A stretch of 64,000 bases of DNA from Nitrosopumilus sp. (GTDB lineage: Archaea; Thermoproteota; Nitrososphaeria; Nitrososphaerales; Nitrosopumilaceae): the NCBI RefSeq assembly GCF_025698945.1, contig NZ_JAILWM010000003.1, positions 62,001-126,000 on the forward strand. The letters are read 5' to 3'. Each line of letters begins with the position of its first letter. Position 1 is the first letter of the stretch. The position numbers and the translations under genes were made by a program. The notes beneath the pieces were generated by a model. That model made no database searches and had not been told where the DNA came from. It saw only the letters and a list, made by a program, of their open reading frames with translations. Below are positions 16,842 through 25,365 of this stretch, in pieces.

Positions 16842-17867
16842 TTATATGCAAATAGTCGAAGCTTGCAATTTTACTGATTTTTCAGAAATTGTAGAGTATG
16901 TGTTTGATAGTACGATATAGTAATCACCTGGCTTGAGTAAGATGTCAAATTCTCCTGATTCTACCTTGTCACTATTATATATTGAGAAAATTCCTTGACT
17001 ATTTTGGAATTTCAGATAATTATGCTCATCAAAAACATACAAGAAAATGTTATTTCCTAGTGGGGAACTTGCAGAAAATGCAACATGAAGATTTGCATTA
17101 CAATCAACTGATATTGGAATACTCTGATATTTTCCTGGACTAACCATGTATGTAGAATCTATTATTGGTTCTCCAAGAAATGATGATTCCTCATCATCTG
17201 TTCCAAAGATTTGAGCAACAATGGAATCAATTACATTTCCAATGGTTTTCCCAAGTGAATCAACTGCTGATGATGTTTCTACTTGATTTTTTTGAATTTC
17301 TGCAGCTAACTTGTTTCTAATCTCAGTGTACACTGATACTTCCTTTGATGATTCAAATGGAATTGGAACATCAATCCAAAGTATATTAAAAATTGCAACT
17401 CCTCGTATCTTTAATTCCATTATTCCTTGAGATTCAACAATAGATTTTATTGCAGGTTCTAGTCCACTCTTTTGTAAATTCTGAAATGAGACAATCTCAA
17501 TTGTCTGACCTGGATAAATTATTGTGTTGATCTTGCTTTCTCCAGTTCCAATATGAATATCATTAATTATGACATCATATGTCAAATTTGGAATGTGTAC
17601 TGGCAAAAATCCGTTGTTTGTGAGGCTAAAAATTAGATTTAGGTTAATTGCTTCAATCAAACCAAATGCTGCATCAAGCCAATTTCCGGTAAGCGCATCA
17701 AGACCCACACTACTCAGAATATCCCAAGATAGTGTCTTCCAATCAATGCTGAGCAGTTTTACGTCATTGAGTTCAACAAAAAGATTGATGTAAGAATAAG
17801 CAAATAGCCCCCCAAATACTATGAATATAGAAATTATGATTATAGTTATTGCAATTTTTTTGCTCAT
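16842..17867 (-). CDS. Membrane-anchored LEA14-like (WHy domain) protein
   Basis: The 341-aa protein has an N-terminal membrane helix (IAITIIIISIFIVFGGLFAYSY) and a beta-rich LEA-type-2 domain (about 75-185: NLIFSLTNNGFLPVHIPNL ... TIIYPGQTIEIV). A helical stretch around 190-215 leads to a C-terminal beta-sandwich (about 235-341, ending FDILLKPGDYYIVLSNTYS) that resembles pre-peptidase C-terminal folds. It is probably extracytoplasmic. It converges with the ThDP enzyme gene with one base between stops. Confidence 0.65.
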   Translation of the reverse strand: MSKKIAITIIIISIFIVFGGLFAYSYINLFVELNDVKLLSIDWKTLSWDILSSVGLDALTGNWLDAAFGLIEAINLNLIFSLTNNGFLPVHIPNLTYDVIINDIHIGTGESKINTIIYPGQTIEIVSFQNLQKSGLEPAIKSIVESQGIMELKIRGVAIFNILWIDVPIPFESSKEVSVYTEIRNKLAAEIQKNQVETSSAVDSLGKTIGNVIDSIVAQIFGTDDEESSFLGEPIIDSTYMVSPGKYQSIPISVDCNANLHVAFSASSPLGNNIFLYVFDEHNYLKFQNSQGIFSIYNSDKVESGEFDILLKPGDYYIVLSNTYSTISEKSVKLQASTICI

Positions 17868-17915
17868 GATTCTAAAATTACTACATAGAATTTAGACCTT
17901 ATCTGCAAATGACTA

Positions 17916-18218
17916 TTATCTTCTTGTAATCCAAACCAAAACTGATAGTCCTGTTGTTTGGATTATGTTGATTGCAAACAAGTAATGAGATACCATATCA
18001 GCTGACATCATCAAGGATTTATCATCCATGTATAGAGTAGACCAGAATAGTACAATCACTATATTTTGAATCATTAAAAGAACTGCAACAAGTACTAGAC
18101 CCGATGTATAATACGATCTTATCACTCTCATGTTTTGAACATATGTTGTAATAGTTACAAGGAGTAATGCAATGTTTAGAAATGCAGATATGACTGCAGC
18201 AAGCATAAAGTCTACCAT
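17916..18218 (-). CDS. Small polytopic membrane protein
   Basis: The 100-aa protein has three hydrophobic segments: FMLAAVISAFLNIALLLVTI, GLVLVAVLLMIQNIVIVLFW and YLFAINIIQTTGLSVLVWIT. It carries the short charged link NMRVIRSYYT. No catalytic motif is seen. A downstream member of a leftward cluster with the regulator at 18246-18638. Family unknown to me; similar three-helix proteins beside winged-helix regulators are common in these archaea. Confidence 0.65.
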   Translation of the reverse strand: MVDFMLAAVISAFLNIALLLVTITTYVQNMRVIRSYYTSGLVLVAVLLMIQNIVIVLFWSTLYMDDKSLMMSADMVSHYLFAINIIQTTGLSVLVWITRR

Positions 18219-18245
18219 GATGCATATTTCCTAAAATTTGTTAAT

Positions 18246-18638
18246 TTACTTTGTTCCAATTTTTTGCATAATCTCCTCTAGTGCACTCTGATTGTCTTTC
18301 ATAATCTGCGTTAAATGAAATTCTGCCCCGTATTCTTTTTCAGCCTTTACAACAAGTTCATTTTTTGATAAAATTTTTACATGATGTACTACTGTTTTGT
18401 GATCCAAATTCAAAACTGTAGCTATTTTGTTTGCATTCATTGGGGTGTCTTTGATTAGATTGAGAATCTTTGCTCTGTTGATTCCTCCTCTTGTACCTGC
18501 AATTATTGACCATAGTATCATTTTGAACCTAGGATTGGGCATGGATTGGCCAATATCTGTCCCTGAAAAAGAGAATAGATTCTTGGGAATAATATTTGAA
18601 AATGAAAAACTTGGTAAAACTAGAGTTTGTGTAAACAC
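18246..18638 (-). CDS. Winged-helix transcriptional regulator (ArsR-like)
   Basis: The C-terminal half is a clear winged helix: GTRGGINRAKILNLIKDTPM, NANKIATVLNLDHKTVVHHV (recognition helix), KILSKNELVVKAEKEYGAEF. The frame stays open upstream to 18734, inside the DM13 gene. I choose GTG 18638 (130 aa) because a TATATCCC-type box lies at 18662-18672, 24 nt upstream, the spacing seen at other starts here. An ATG at 18542 would leave the wHTH alone. It probably regulates the adjacent membrane or DM13 gene. Confidence 0.7.
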   Translation of the reverse strand: MFTQTLVLPSFSFSNIIPKNLFSFSGTDIGQSMPNPRFKMILWSIIAGTRGGINRAKILNLIKDTPMNANKIATVLNLDHKTVVHHVKILSKNELVVKAEKEYGAEFHLTQIMKDNQSALEEIMQKIGTK

Positions 18639-18693
18639 TGATTGCTCAGAATCAGTATGGGATATAAAAAATTCCTTTTGAGATTTAAAAAAA

Positions 18694-19263
18694 TTATTGG
18701 GAAGATAACTCTGCACTTCCAAACAAAACACCAAATGATTTGCACCAGATCAGAACATTACTGTATTTGCTAAGATCAGTTCCATCAGGAATCTCATAAT
18801 TTTGATTCCCTTTGTTTGCTTTGAGTTCTCCAAGATTTACAAACTCGGATGCCTTCTCATCAGTTGACAAATAAACAAACAAGTCAGGCCCATTAGTTGA
18901 CTTAAAGTTCTCTAATCTCAGAACACTAGTACCATCTTCTAATGAAATTGTATATGTGTCCCCCTGTGCATCATGGATTCCATCTCCAACACCTACAAAT
19001 GTCCCTCTGTACATAATTGGTATCTTATCTTCCATCATAGTTTCTTCCATCATAGTTTCTTCCATCATGGATTCATCTTCCATCATAGTTTCTTCCATCA
19101 TAGTTTCTTCCATCATAGTTTCTTCCATCATGATTTTTTGATTTATCGCTCCAGCTGGAATTGCTTCATCAATAGTTGATTCAGTAAAATATGGTGATAT
19201 TGCATATGCTGATACTGAACCAACTATAATTACCACTATTGCTGCAAGCAAAGATTTGTTCAT
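18694..19263 (-). CDS. Secreted DM13-domain protein with MMEET repeats
   Basis: From the ATG at 19263 this is 189 aa; a signal anchor (LLAAIVVIIVGSVSAYA) fixes this start over the one at 19326. Residues about 45-80 are seven Met-Met-Glu-Glu/Asp repeats. The DM13 domain follows (YRGTFVGVGDGIHDAQGDTY, NGPDLFVYLS, KYSNVLIWCKSFGVLFGSA), including the conserved Cys of this domain, proposed to be redox-active. It is likely a surface redox or metal-binding protein; the Met-rich stretch could bind copper, which is inference. Confidence 0.8.
   Translation of the reverse strand: MNKSLLAAIVVIIVGSVSAYAISPYFTESTIDEAIPAGAINQKIMMEETMMEETMMEETMMEDESMMEETMMEETMMEDKIPIMYRGTFVGVGDGIHDAQGDTYTISLEDGTSVLRLENFKSTNGPDLFVYLSTDEKASEFVNLGELKANKGNQNYEIPDGTDLSKYSNVLIWCKSFGVLFGSAELSSQ
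19030..19131 (-). repeat. Tandem 15-bp repeat encoding MMEET
   Basis: Seven near-identical units of 15 bp (core TTCTTCCATCATAGT on the + strand), one of them interrupted by a Ser codon (MMEDES MMEET). The units encode Met-Met-Glu-Glu-Thr/Asp in the DM13 protein. Their near-identity suggests recent slippage and length polymorphism between strains. Confidence 0.9.
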
Positions 19264-19393
19264 GATAAAATGATTGATTTTTGGTATAAATCCAATTTTC
19301 CATTTTTGACCCCAATCTTTAGGCATAAAATGACCAAATTATGTGAAAAGATACTCGTAAAGTAATTTAGTTAGATTTTATTGCCAGAATCAA

Positions 19394-19942
19394 ATGGAAC
19401 CATTTGATTCATTTCTAATTTGGGTCACTGAATTTCTGGGTCAGCATCTCTATGAGGGCATTTTTCTAGCTGCATTACTTGAGACAATAGTTCCTCCAAT
19501 TCCAACACTTGCCGTATTTCCCACAGCAGGATTTTTAGCATCACAACAAGGAATTCCATTAATTGGATTAATCCCTATGATTATTCTTGGTGCAATTGGT
19601 GCAACTATAGGGACATCGGCAATCTATCTGATAGCATTGAAGCTTGGAAGAGTTGTTTTACTTCGTTATCTAAAATACGTCAAAGTTTCTGAGAAAAAAT
19701 TAGAACGTGTTGAAGTCTGGTTTGAAAAGTATGGTGACAAGGCAGTGTTTTTGGGAAGGATGGTTCCAGTGATGAGGGAAATGATTTCAGTTCCTGCCGG
19801 TTTGCTAAAGATGAGAATTCCAAAATTTGTGATCTATACATTTGCAGGATCTTGTGTTTGGTCTACTGGAACTATATTGTCTGGGTATTATTTTGGAGAG
19901 GCAATAGGTCTTGGCACTAGTAATTTAGCATCATTGCCTTAA
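19394..19942 (+). CDS. DedA-family membrane protein
   Basis: The 182-aa DedA/VTT-domain protein has the amphipathic N-terminal segment FLGQHLYEGIFLAALLETIV, the PPIPTLAVFPTAGFL re-entrant motif, VFLGRMVPVMREMISVPAG (the conserved FxGRxxPxxR block) and KFVIYTFAGSCVWSTGTILS. DedA proteins are implicated in lipid scrambling and proton-linked membrane homeostasis. Length is slightly short at the C-terminus but complete in motifs. Divergent from the DM13 gene. Confidence 0.9.
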   Translation: MEPFDSFLIWVTEFLGQHLYEGIFLAALLETIVPPIPTLAVFPTAGFLASQQGIPLIGLIPMIILGAIGATIGTSAIYLIALKLGRVVLLRYLKYVKVSEKKLERVEVWFEKYGDKAVFLGRMVPVMREMISVPAGLLKMRIPKFVIYTFAGSCVWSTGTILSGYYFGEAIGLGTSNLASLP

Positions 19943-20111
19943 ATACTGAAAACTATCTATGAACATTATTCGTCCAATTGTTTGGCTGGATGTTGACAGG
20001 GATTCTTCAATGCTCCCCTAAATCATTGGAGATCTCTGAAATGATAAATTGGTTTTTAAGAAATTTTTATAATCTAACATTAAAGTTTAGACATTCATAA
20101 ATTCATAATCT

Positions 20112-20120
20112 TTTTAACTT
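20112..20120 (+). promoter_or_regulatory. TATA box of the 20143 gene
   Basis: TTTTAACTT ends 23 nt before the ATG at 20143, the spacing expected for leaderless transcription. It lies at the downstream end of a 200-nt intergenic stretch in which I see nothing else. Confidence 0.45.
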
Positions 20121-20142
20121 ATCCTAAACTAAACTTCGTGAA

Positions 20143-20382
20143 ATGAGTTCTACCTCATTATTAGTAAAATTTAGATTTGAGGGTGATAAAAAATCAGAAG
20201 TTGCAAATCTTTCTTATGAACAATATTCTAACCTAAAGGAACTTCCAATGACGGTAGAATGTAAAATAGTAAAAAACCAAAAACCAACCCTATCAAAAGC
20301 AGATACAGAGGCACTAAACAAGAAAATAGCCCAAGCATTCAAAAAATCTAAATCTCACACTAGAACTTTAACTGAAAATTAA
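20143..20382 (+). CDS. Small hypothetical protein
   Basis: The 79-aa protein starts with a beta-like segment (SLLVKFRFEGDKKSEVANLS) and ends in a basic helix (TEALNKKIAQAFKKSKSHTR). There is no signal, membrane span or known motif. A TATA-like CTTTTTAACTT lies about 24 nt upstream of the ATG. It stands alone between dedA and a convergent membrane-protein gene. Confidence 0.6.
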   Translation: MSSTSLLVKFRFEGDKKSEVANLSYEQYSNLKELPMTVECKIVKNQKPTLSKADTEALNKKIAQAFKKSKSHTRTLTEN

Positions 20383-20429
20383 ATTTATGTTGAATTAGCT
20401 TTTTATTATTTTAAAAAAATTCTGCAAAT

Positions 20430-21215
20430 TTATAATGACGATTTATGTTTGTATAATGAGTATAAAATCAAAATATATCCACCATACCAAAAAAGATTTA
20501 CTGGATGAGATAATGTATACCCTTCAAATAATTCAATATAGTAATACCAAGTATCACCTCCTACTATCACCAAAATTCCTATAACTAGAATTAGCCATGA
20601 AGTTCCAAGTATCCCTCCTCTGAAAATACTTGCTGCATAAACTGCTATTCCTAATGCTAATGACGTAGCTGAAATAAAGACCATGCCATAGTAAAAATCA
20701 AAACTTAATTCATTTGATAATGTTATTGCTAAATAGATAGTAGTAATCGTAACTGGAATAATTCCAATACTGATTTTTTTTGCAATGTGTGTGTTTGGCG
20801 AAAAAAACTTGATGTTACGAATCAAGTAAATTATAATCATCGGATAAAACAGGAAAAAGAAAACATCTGCAATAGATGGATATGGATCTAAATCTAAGAA
20901 CTGTTCATAAATTAAATAAGTAATCTCTCCAAAAAATATTCCCAAAAAACCTATTCCTAATGCTACATATGCTTTAGAAAATATTTCTGCCCCTGTGTAT
21001 CTTTTTGCAGCCAGAAAACTAAAAACTGCTACAGCTCCTGGAATCCCAATCGAGAAAGCATAGATAATTTCATCCGAATTTTCTAAATAATTTACAAGAA
21101 CGTGAAACCCAATAATTCCTGCAATAATTAATCCAACAACCTTGAAATTAATTGGATTTTTCAGATTTTCAGGAACTATGCTTACTTTAGATATGATTAT
21201 CGCCTCTGTAAATGA
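20430..21215 (-). CDS. Polytopic membrane protein, start codon not found
   Basis: The reading frame is open on the reverse strand from 21215 to 20430 (262 codons). It reads as one coherent membrane protein: FKVVGLIIAGIIGFHVLV, IPGAVAVFSFLAAKRYTG, then EITYLIYEQF with LDPYPSIADVFFFLFYPMII, and further helices to WYGGYILILYSLYKHKSSL. The PYPSIAD...FYP motif occurs in N-terminal sensor/membrane modules. The only standard start is a TTG at 20945 inside a helix. No ATG, GTG or TTG lies in frame between 20946 and 21215, so either a rare start is used or the true N-terminus has been lost. Confidence 0.55.
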   Translation of the reverse strand, partial: SFTEAIIISKVSIVPENLKNPINFKVVGLIIAGIIGFHVLVNYLENSDEIIYAFSIGIPGAVAVFSFLAAKRYTGAEIFSKAYVALGIGFLGIFFGEITYLIYEQFLDLDPYPSIADVFFFLFYPMIIIYLIRNIKFFSPNTHIAKKISIGIIPVTITTIYLAITLSNELSFDFYYGMVFISATSLALGIAVYAASIFRGGILGTSWLILVIGILVIVGGDTWYYYIELFEGYTLSHPVNLFWYGGYILILYSLYKHKSSL

Positions 21216-21231
21216 TCATGATCTATTATAT

Positions 21232-21729
21232 TCATATGTTGCTAGGTAAACGAACTTGTCTTAGAATTTTATATTCATATGATTTATCTGATTTTTCTAG
21301 TCTTCCTAAATCCGTAAATGCTTCTAGATGTTTAATTACATCATCTGTGAATAAATCTCTCTCCATTGTTTCCAATATTTTTTCAGACCACGTCCAATCT
21401 GTATCCTGATTACAAGAATATACAATCCAAGTATATTTTCCATCAATTTTGTAAATATCAAAGGGAAATACCTTGCAATCAAATGGTCTTTCTGAATAAA
21501 CAGTACATCCTTTTTCAGTATCCCAAAAAACACACTGATCTGATCCCTCTTTTTTATCTAATTCATAACCTGAAATGTTGTTTATTTTTATTTTTTTAGC
21601 GAAATTACCTTTTCCTAATTTTTGAATACTCAAAAATTCTTTTGGAGATAAAAATGGTGTTACATAATCATTACAACATGATTTATGCTTACATTTATCA
21701 CAAAGATTTGCCCATATGTTAGAACTCAT
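21232..21729 (-). CDS. YkgJ-family zinc/iron-chelating Cys-cluster protein
   Basis: The 165-aa protein has the N-terminal cluster CDKCKHKSCCNDY and the downstream CVFWDTEKGCTVYSERPFDC block, the CxxCxxxCC ... C...C pattern of the CxxCxxCC (YkgJ) family. Such proteins chelate Zn or Fe and are mostly uncharacterised. A paralogue with the same spacing lies at 35017-35574. It starts at ATG 21729. Confidence 0.85.
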   Translation of the reverse strand: MSSNIWANLCDKCKHKSCCNDYVTPFLSPKEFLSIQKLGKGNFAKKIKINNISGYELDKKEGSDQCVFWDTEKGCTVYSERPFDCKVFPFDIYKIDGKYTWIVYSCNQDTDWTWSEKILETMERDLFTDDVIKHLEAFTDLGRLEKSDKSYEYKILRQVRLPSNI

Positions 21730-21781
21730 TTTTCAATTACACCAATAACATTGAGAATTTATTAAAAAAATTGACATTATA

Positions 21782-22300
21782 TTACAAATATTGTGAAGGT
21801 TTGTATTCTCCTGAACCTTGGAGTCTTGCAAATCTTTTTAAAACAAACTGAGCTGTTTCTCTGACATCTTTGCTTGGATCATTTAATGATTTTCTGATGA
21901 GTTCCTTTACCTCAAATGCCCTCATTAATCCAAGCGCTTCAATTGCTTCATGTTTTGATAAAATACTATCGTCATTTAATGAGATGTCAACTAAAACAGG
22001 AATCTTATCTCTTAGATTTCTAGCAGCAATTTGAAAACTTGCCTCATGTTTTACAACACCATTTTCATCATTTCGAAGAGTCCATTCTAACAAGTCCGCA
22101 ATTTTTTGCTTCATCTCTTTGTTGATGTCGCGCTCTTCTATCATTTCACCTACTAACCATACTGCATCCCAGCGTTTTGATTCGTCAGGATCATTTTTCA
22201 AAGTATTTTCACAATACACAAATCTTTCTAAATCTGACATTTCTCTGACATTGTTTTCATCAATGAGTTGTACTGGCAAATTACCAAATTTGGGACTCAC
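21782..22300 (-). CDS. HEAT-repeat protein
   Basis: The 172-aa all-helical protein has tandem HEAT-like units (SKRWDAVWLVGEMIEE, HEASFQIAARNLRDKIPVLV, SKHEAIEALGLMRAFEVKEL, SKDVRETAQFVLKRFARLQG). It is likely a protein-protein scaffold. The start is GTG at 22300, and the ATG-rich 62-bp gap to the divergent regulator holds both promoters. A second HEAT protein is at 54863-55402. Confidence 0.8.
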   Translation of the reverse strand: MSPKFGNLPVQLIDENNVREMSDLERFVYCENTLKNDPDESKRWDAVWLVGEMIEERDINKEMKQKIADLLEWTLRNDENGVVKHEASFQIAARNLRDKIPVLVDISLNDDSILSKHEAIEALGLMRAFEVKELIRKSLNDPSKDVRETAQFVLKRFARLQGSGEYKPSQYL

Positions 22301-22362
22301 ATGTTAATAAAAATAGCTCTAATTCCCAAAATATTAATAAATATGAAATTCTTAATAATAAC

Positions 22363-22968
22363 ATGCCTGGATTAGATCATTTACTAGCAAAGTCTCTAAA
22401 TGATGTTATTGAAAAAAATCTTGGCGCAAAAACTGCTAAAAAAATTGATGATAGATTATTTGAAAAATTTGGAATTTCTCTAACTCAGGCAATGGAAGAA
22501 TTTGACAAACTTGATTTGGTGTTAAGAGAATTTTTTGGAAAAGGTGCAGATGGTATTGAAAGAAAGTTCTTTGAAAATGTCTTTCAGACAAAATCTAAAA
22601 AATCAAATGATAATTGGTATACTTTATCTGATTCTGCAATAAACTCAATCATACTTCAAACATATGGTGATCCTGAAAAGAAAAAAATCCTAGAATCAGT
22701 TTCAGATGACGCAAAAATTATTGCTGACATCTTAAAAGAATGTAATTTGCCAAGAACATCTGGTTATAGAAAAATTAACAATTTGATTGATGAAGGACTA
22801 TTATCAGTAGACGGGCAAATTATAGTTGATAATAAAAAAATAAACAAGTATGTTTGTGTATTTAAAAATCTTAGAATTAATATTATTAAAAATAAAGTTC
22901 AAGTTGACATTCAACTAAATAATTCTGATAAACTACAGAGTACCATTCTTCATACTCTTCAAATTTAA
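22363..22968 (+). CDS. Winged-helix transcriptional regulator
   Basis: The 201-aa protein has an N-terminal helical domain (DHLLAKSLNDVIEKNLGAKT, DDRLFEKFGISLTQAMEEFD) and a central winged helix (AKIIADILKECNLPRTSGYR, KINNLIDEGLLSVDGQIIVD). It ends with a short beta/helical tail that could bind a ligand or dimerise. A TTAATAA box lies 23 nt before the ATG. It may regulate itself and the DMT transporter downstream; both have CCCAAA-type palindromic sequences near their starts. Confidence 0.7.
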   Translation: MPGLDHLLAKSLNDVIEKNLGAKTAKKIDDRLFEKFGISLTQAMEEFDKLDLVLREFFGKGADGIERKFFENVFQTKSKKSNDNWYTLSDSAINSIILQTYGDPEKKKILESVSDDAKIIADILKECNLPRTSGYRKINNLIDEGLLSVDGQIIVDNKKINKYVCVFKNLRINIIKNKVQVDIQLNNSDKLQSTILHTLQI

Positions 22969-23001
22969 TAATAATTTAAGATCATATTCATAAAGCATAA
23001 C

Positions 23002-24021
23002 ATGATCCCAAATATGGGATCCATGAATCTGCAAATTTCTAAATCAAAATCCTATTTGGGATGTATTTTTATTATTTTAGCAGCAATTCTCTCCTCTCTA
23101 CTACATGTTGTATCAAAACCCATGTTGGGATTAGAAGGTATGATGGAGATTAATCCAATTCTGCTTACCTTTCTGATTTACATGATTTGTACGGCCTTTT
23201 TTACTCCTATAGCCAGAAAAACTGATCCAATTAGAAAATTCTCTCAAAGAGACTTGATGTTTATGTTTTTGATTGGTGCATCTGAAGTAGCAGCACTTGC
23301 TACTTACTTTTTTGGATTGCAAACAGCTTCAGCAGTTAATGCATCTATTTTTAGCAACAGTGAAATTATTTTCTCTCTAGTTATTGCAATGACTGTTTTT
23401 AAGGAAAGACTGAACATCAAAGAATGCATTCCATTTTCAATGATTATTGTTGGCATGATGATTATTCCTATAGGAAATGATTTGTATCAAAATGGTATGA
23501 GTATTGAGCATATTGCATCAGGAGATATCCTGATTATTCTTGCTGGATTTTTTTATGCAGTAGACATTACACTTTGCAAATACATTGGAGACAGATACAA
23601 TCCTAGAAGAGTTACACAGATTACATCATTTTTTTGTGCTATAGTTGCATTAGCATTACTAGTACTACTTGGTATTCCAATACAGTTTGATCTAAACTAT
23701 GTTCCTAACCTAGTAGTTCTATCTGTCTTTGGAACTGGAATGTCTACTTTGTTATTTCTTGCTGGCTTGAAGTTAATTGGTGCAGTTAGAACTATTTTGC
23801 TTTATTCTACAACTTCTATTTTTGGGATTCTTTTTGCAGGAATATTTCTTGCCGAAGAAATTACATCACTAGATATCATATGTCTTGTAATTACATTAAC
23901 TGGTATTTTCTTTTTGCGTAACAAATTGGCAGAATCTGAATCAGAGCCAGAAAATTCTAAAGAACACATTTGCAGTATTGATGAGAAACAAGGGGTTAAA
24001 GTGACTACGATGAAATTCTGA
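23002..24021 (+). CDS. EamA/DMT-family drug-metabolite transporter
   Basis: The 339-aa protein has ten predicted membrane helices in two EamA repeats. The first starts YLGCIFIILAAILSSLLHVV with AVNASIFSNSEIIFSLVIA and TVFKERL. The second has GDILIILAGFFYAVDITLCK and TILLYSTTSIFGILFAGIFL followed by AEEIT. The C-terminal tail is hydrophilic. Substrate is unknown. In-frame ATGs lie at 23002, 23014 and 23023; the TTTAAG box favours the first. Confidence 0.85.
   Translation: MIPNMGSMNLQISKSKSYLGCIFIILAAILSSLLHVVSKPMLGLEGMMEINPILLTFLIYMICTAFFTPIARKTDPIRKFSQRDLMFMFLIGASEVAALATYFFGLQTASAVNASIFSNSEIIFSLVIAMTVFKERLNIKECIPFSMIIVGMMIIPIGNDLYQNGMSIEHIASGDILIILAGFFYAVDITLCKYIGDRYNPRRVTQITSFFCAIVALALLVLLGIPIQFDLNYVPNLVVLSVFGTGMSTLLFLAGLKLIGAVRTILLYSTTSIFGILFAGIFLAEEITSLDIICLVITLTGIFFLRNKLAESESEPENSKEHICSIDEKQGVKVTTMKF
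23004..23021. promoter_or_regulatory. Inverted repeat at the DMT-transporter start
   Basis: GATCCCA, a 4-nt spacer, then TGGGATC form perfect 7-bp arms directly at the first codons of the transporter gene. A TTTAAG box at 22975-22980 puts the likely transcription start within or beside the palindrome, a position expected for a repressor site. Operator function is inference. Confidence 0.45.
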
Positions 24022-24147
24022 TAGTCATATTATAATATGACTAAATTGCGTAATTTTAAGAATATTTTAATATTATACATCAATACCAAAATTGGGATTA
24101 ATGTTGATTAGTGTAAATTCCAAATTCCATATTGGGGGTACCTTTCT

Positions 24148-24534
24148 GTGATTGAAAAGACTGCAATAATTATTGATGATGATGAGGCAATAAACTCACT
24201 TTTGGGCGAACTCTTGACTCTATATGGATATGATGTTGTTGGAAGTGGATTTGATGGAAATGATGCGATCTCACTATACACGAAACACAATCCAAGTATT
24301 GTTTTACTTGATGTAAGAATGCCTAAAAAAAATGGATTTGAAGCACTAGGTGAAATCAAAAAAATTGATCCATCATCTACTGTAATAATGATTACTGGCG
24401 AAGTTGAGTCTCAAACTAATGACAGGTTACAATCACTTGGTGCATCAGCTATAGTCTACAAACCATTTGAAGTTGAAAAACTGATCAAAGTTATCAACAA
24501 AGCCATAAAATCCAATAAAATGATAGTTCAATAA
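24148..24534 (+). CDS. CheY-like response-regulator receiver protein
   Basis: The 128-aa single-domain receiver has IIIDDDEAINS (acidic pocket), VLLDVRMPKKNGFEAL (phospho-acceptor Asp), MITGEV (Thr switch) and the KPF lysine motif at SAIVYKPFEVEKL. It has no output domain. The start is GTG. It probably takes phosphate from one of the two nearby sensor kinases (25717, 30125). The archaeal flagellar/chemotaxis set is not in the window. Confidence 0.9.
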   Translation: MIEKTAIIIDDDEAINSLLGELLTLYGYDVVGSGFDGNDAISLYTKHNPSIVLLDVRMPKKNGFEALGEIKKIDPSSTVIMITGEVESQTNDRLQSLGASAIVYKPFEVEKLIKVINKAIKSNKMIVQ

Positions 24535-24539
24535 TTGTT

Positions 24540-25331
24540 TTAAAAATTACCTAGTGTATTTTGCTTTTTTTCTTCCCAAATTAATTCTCTTAATCCTAGT
24601 TCCATCCTTAATGAATTTGCAGTTGCTGGTCCAAACCCTTCATAGTGATTGTTAGTCATTACCATAGCTAATGGAATGTCTTGAATGTCTTTTAGTTTAT
24701 TTGCCCAATCTTTTATCATGTTTAATCTGTCTTTTGATACCTTGCCAAATTCTGAATCAGCAATTGAGCGATCCCCTATTAATCTAACATAAAGATAGTT
24801 TGTTGTAATTGGCATTGGATTGTTTACTCCTGCAATATCATTCCAAACAAGACAGTGTTTGTTTTGTTTTAGATATGATATTGCATCTTCAGAGAACCAC
24901 GATTCATGTCTTCCCTCTATTGGATAAACAAAATCGTCTGGTAGAATTTCAAATAGTTCCTGCAATCTTGGCTTTGCTTCTTCAAATGATAATGATGGTG
25001 GTAATTGCAAAACTAGTGCCGAGATTTTTTCATAAATTGGAGATAATGATGAGAGAAAAGAGAATACTTCGGAATTTACTTTTTCAAGTCTCTTTTCATG
25101 TGTGATTGATGATGGAAATTTTGCTGTAAATCTAAAATGTCGTGGGGTATCAGCATCCCATCGCCTCACTATTTCCTGGGTAGGAATTCGATAAAAAGTG
25201 GAATTTATCTCTGTGATATCAAAAATCTGGGCATAATATTTGAGCCATTCAGAACTCTTTATGCTCTTTGGATAAAATGTGCCAGACCAACCATGATAGC
25301 TCCAGCCAGTACATCCTATCTTGATATTCAT
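24540..25331 (-). CDS. DUF72 family protein
   Basis: The 263-aa protein carries the DUF72/YecE signatures: KIGCTGWSYHGWSGTFYP at the N-terminus, EINSTFYRIPTQEIVRRW, FRFTAKFPSSITHEKRL, a central PIEGRHESWF, and the terminal MTNNHYEGFGPATANSLR. It adopts a TIM-barrel-like fold of unknown function, and the conserved His/Glu/Asn residues suggest a hydrolase or isomerase. It converges with the receiver gene. Confidence 0.9.
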   Translation of the reverse strand: MNIKIGCTGWSYHGWSGTFYPKSIKSSEWLKYYAQIFDITEINSTFYRIPTQEIVRRWDADTPRHFRFTAKFPSSITHEKRLEKVNSEVFSFLSSLSPIYEKISALVLQLPPSLSFEEAKPRLQELFEILPDDFVYPIEGRHESWFSEDAISYLKQNKHCLVWNDIAGVNNPMPITTNYLYVRLIGDRSIADSEFGKVSKDRLNMIKDWANKLKDIQDIPLAMVMTNNHYEGFGPATANSLRMELGLRELIWEEKKQNTLGNF

Positions 25332-25365
25332 AATAAATTAGGAATTGTTGTTGTCTTAAAAATTT

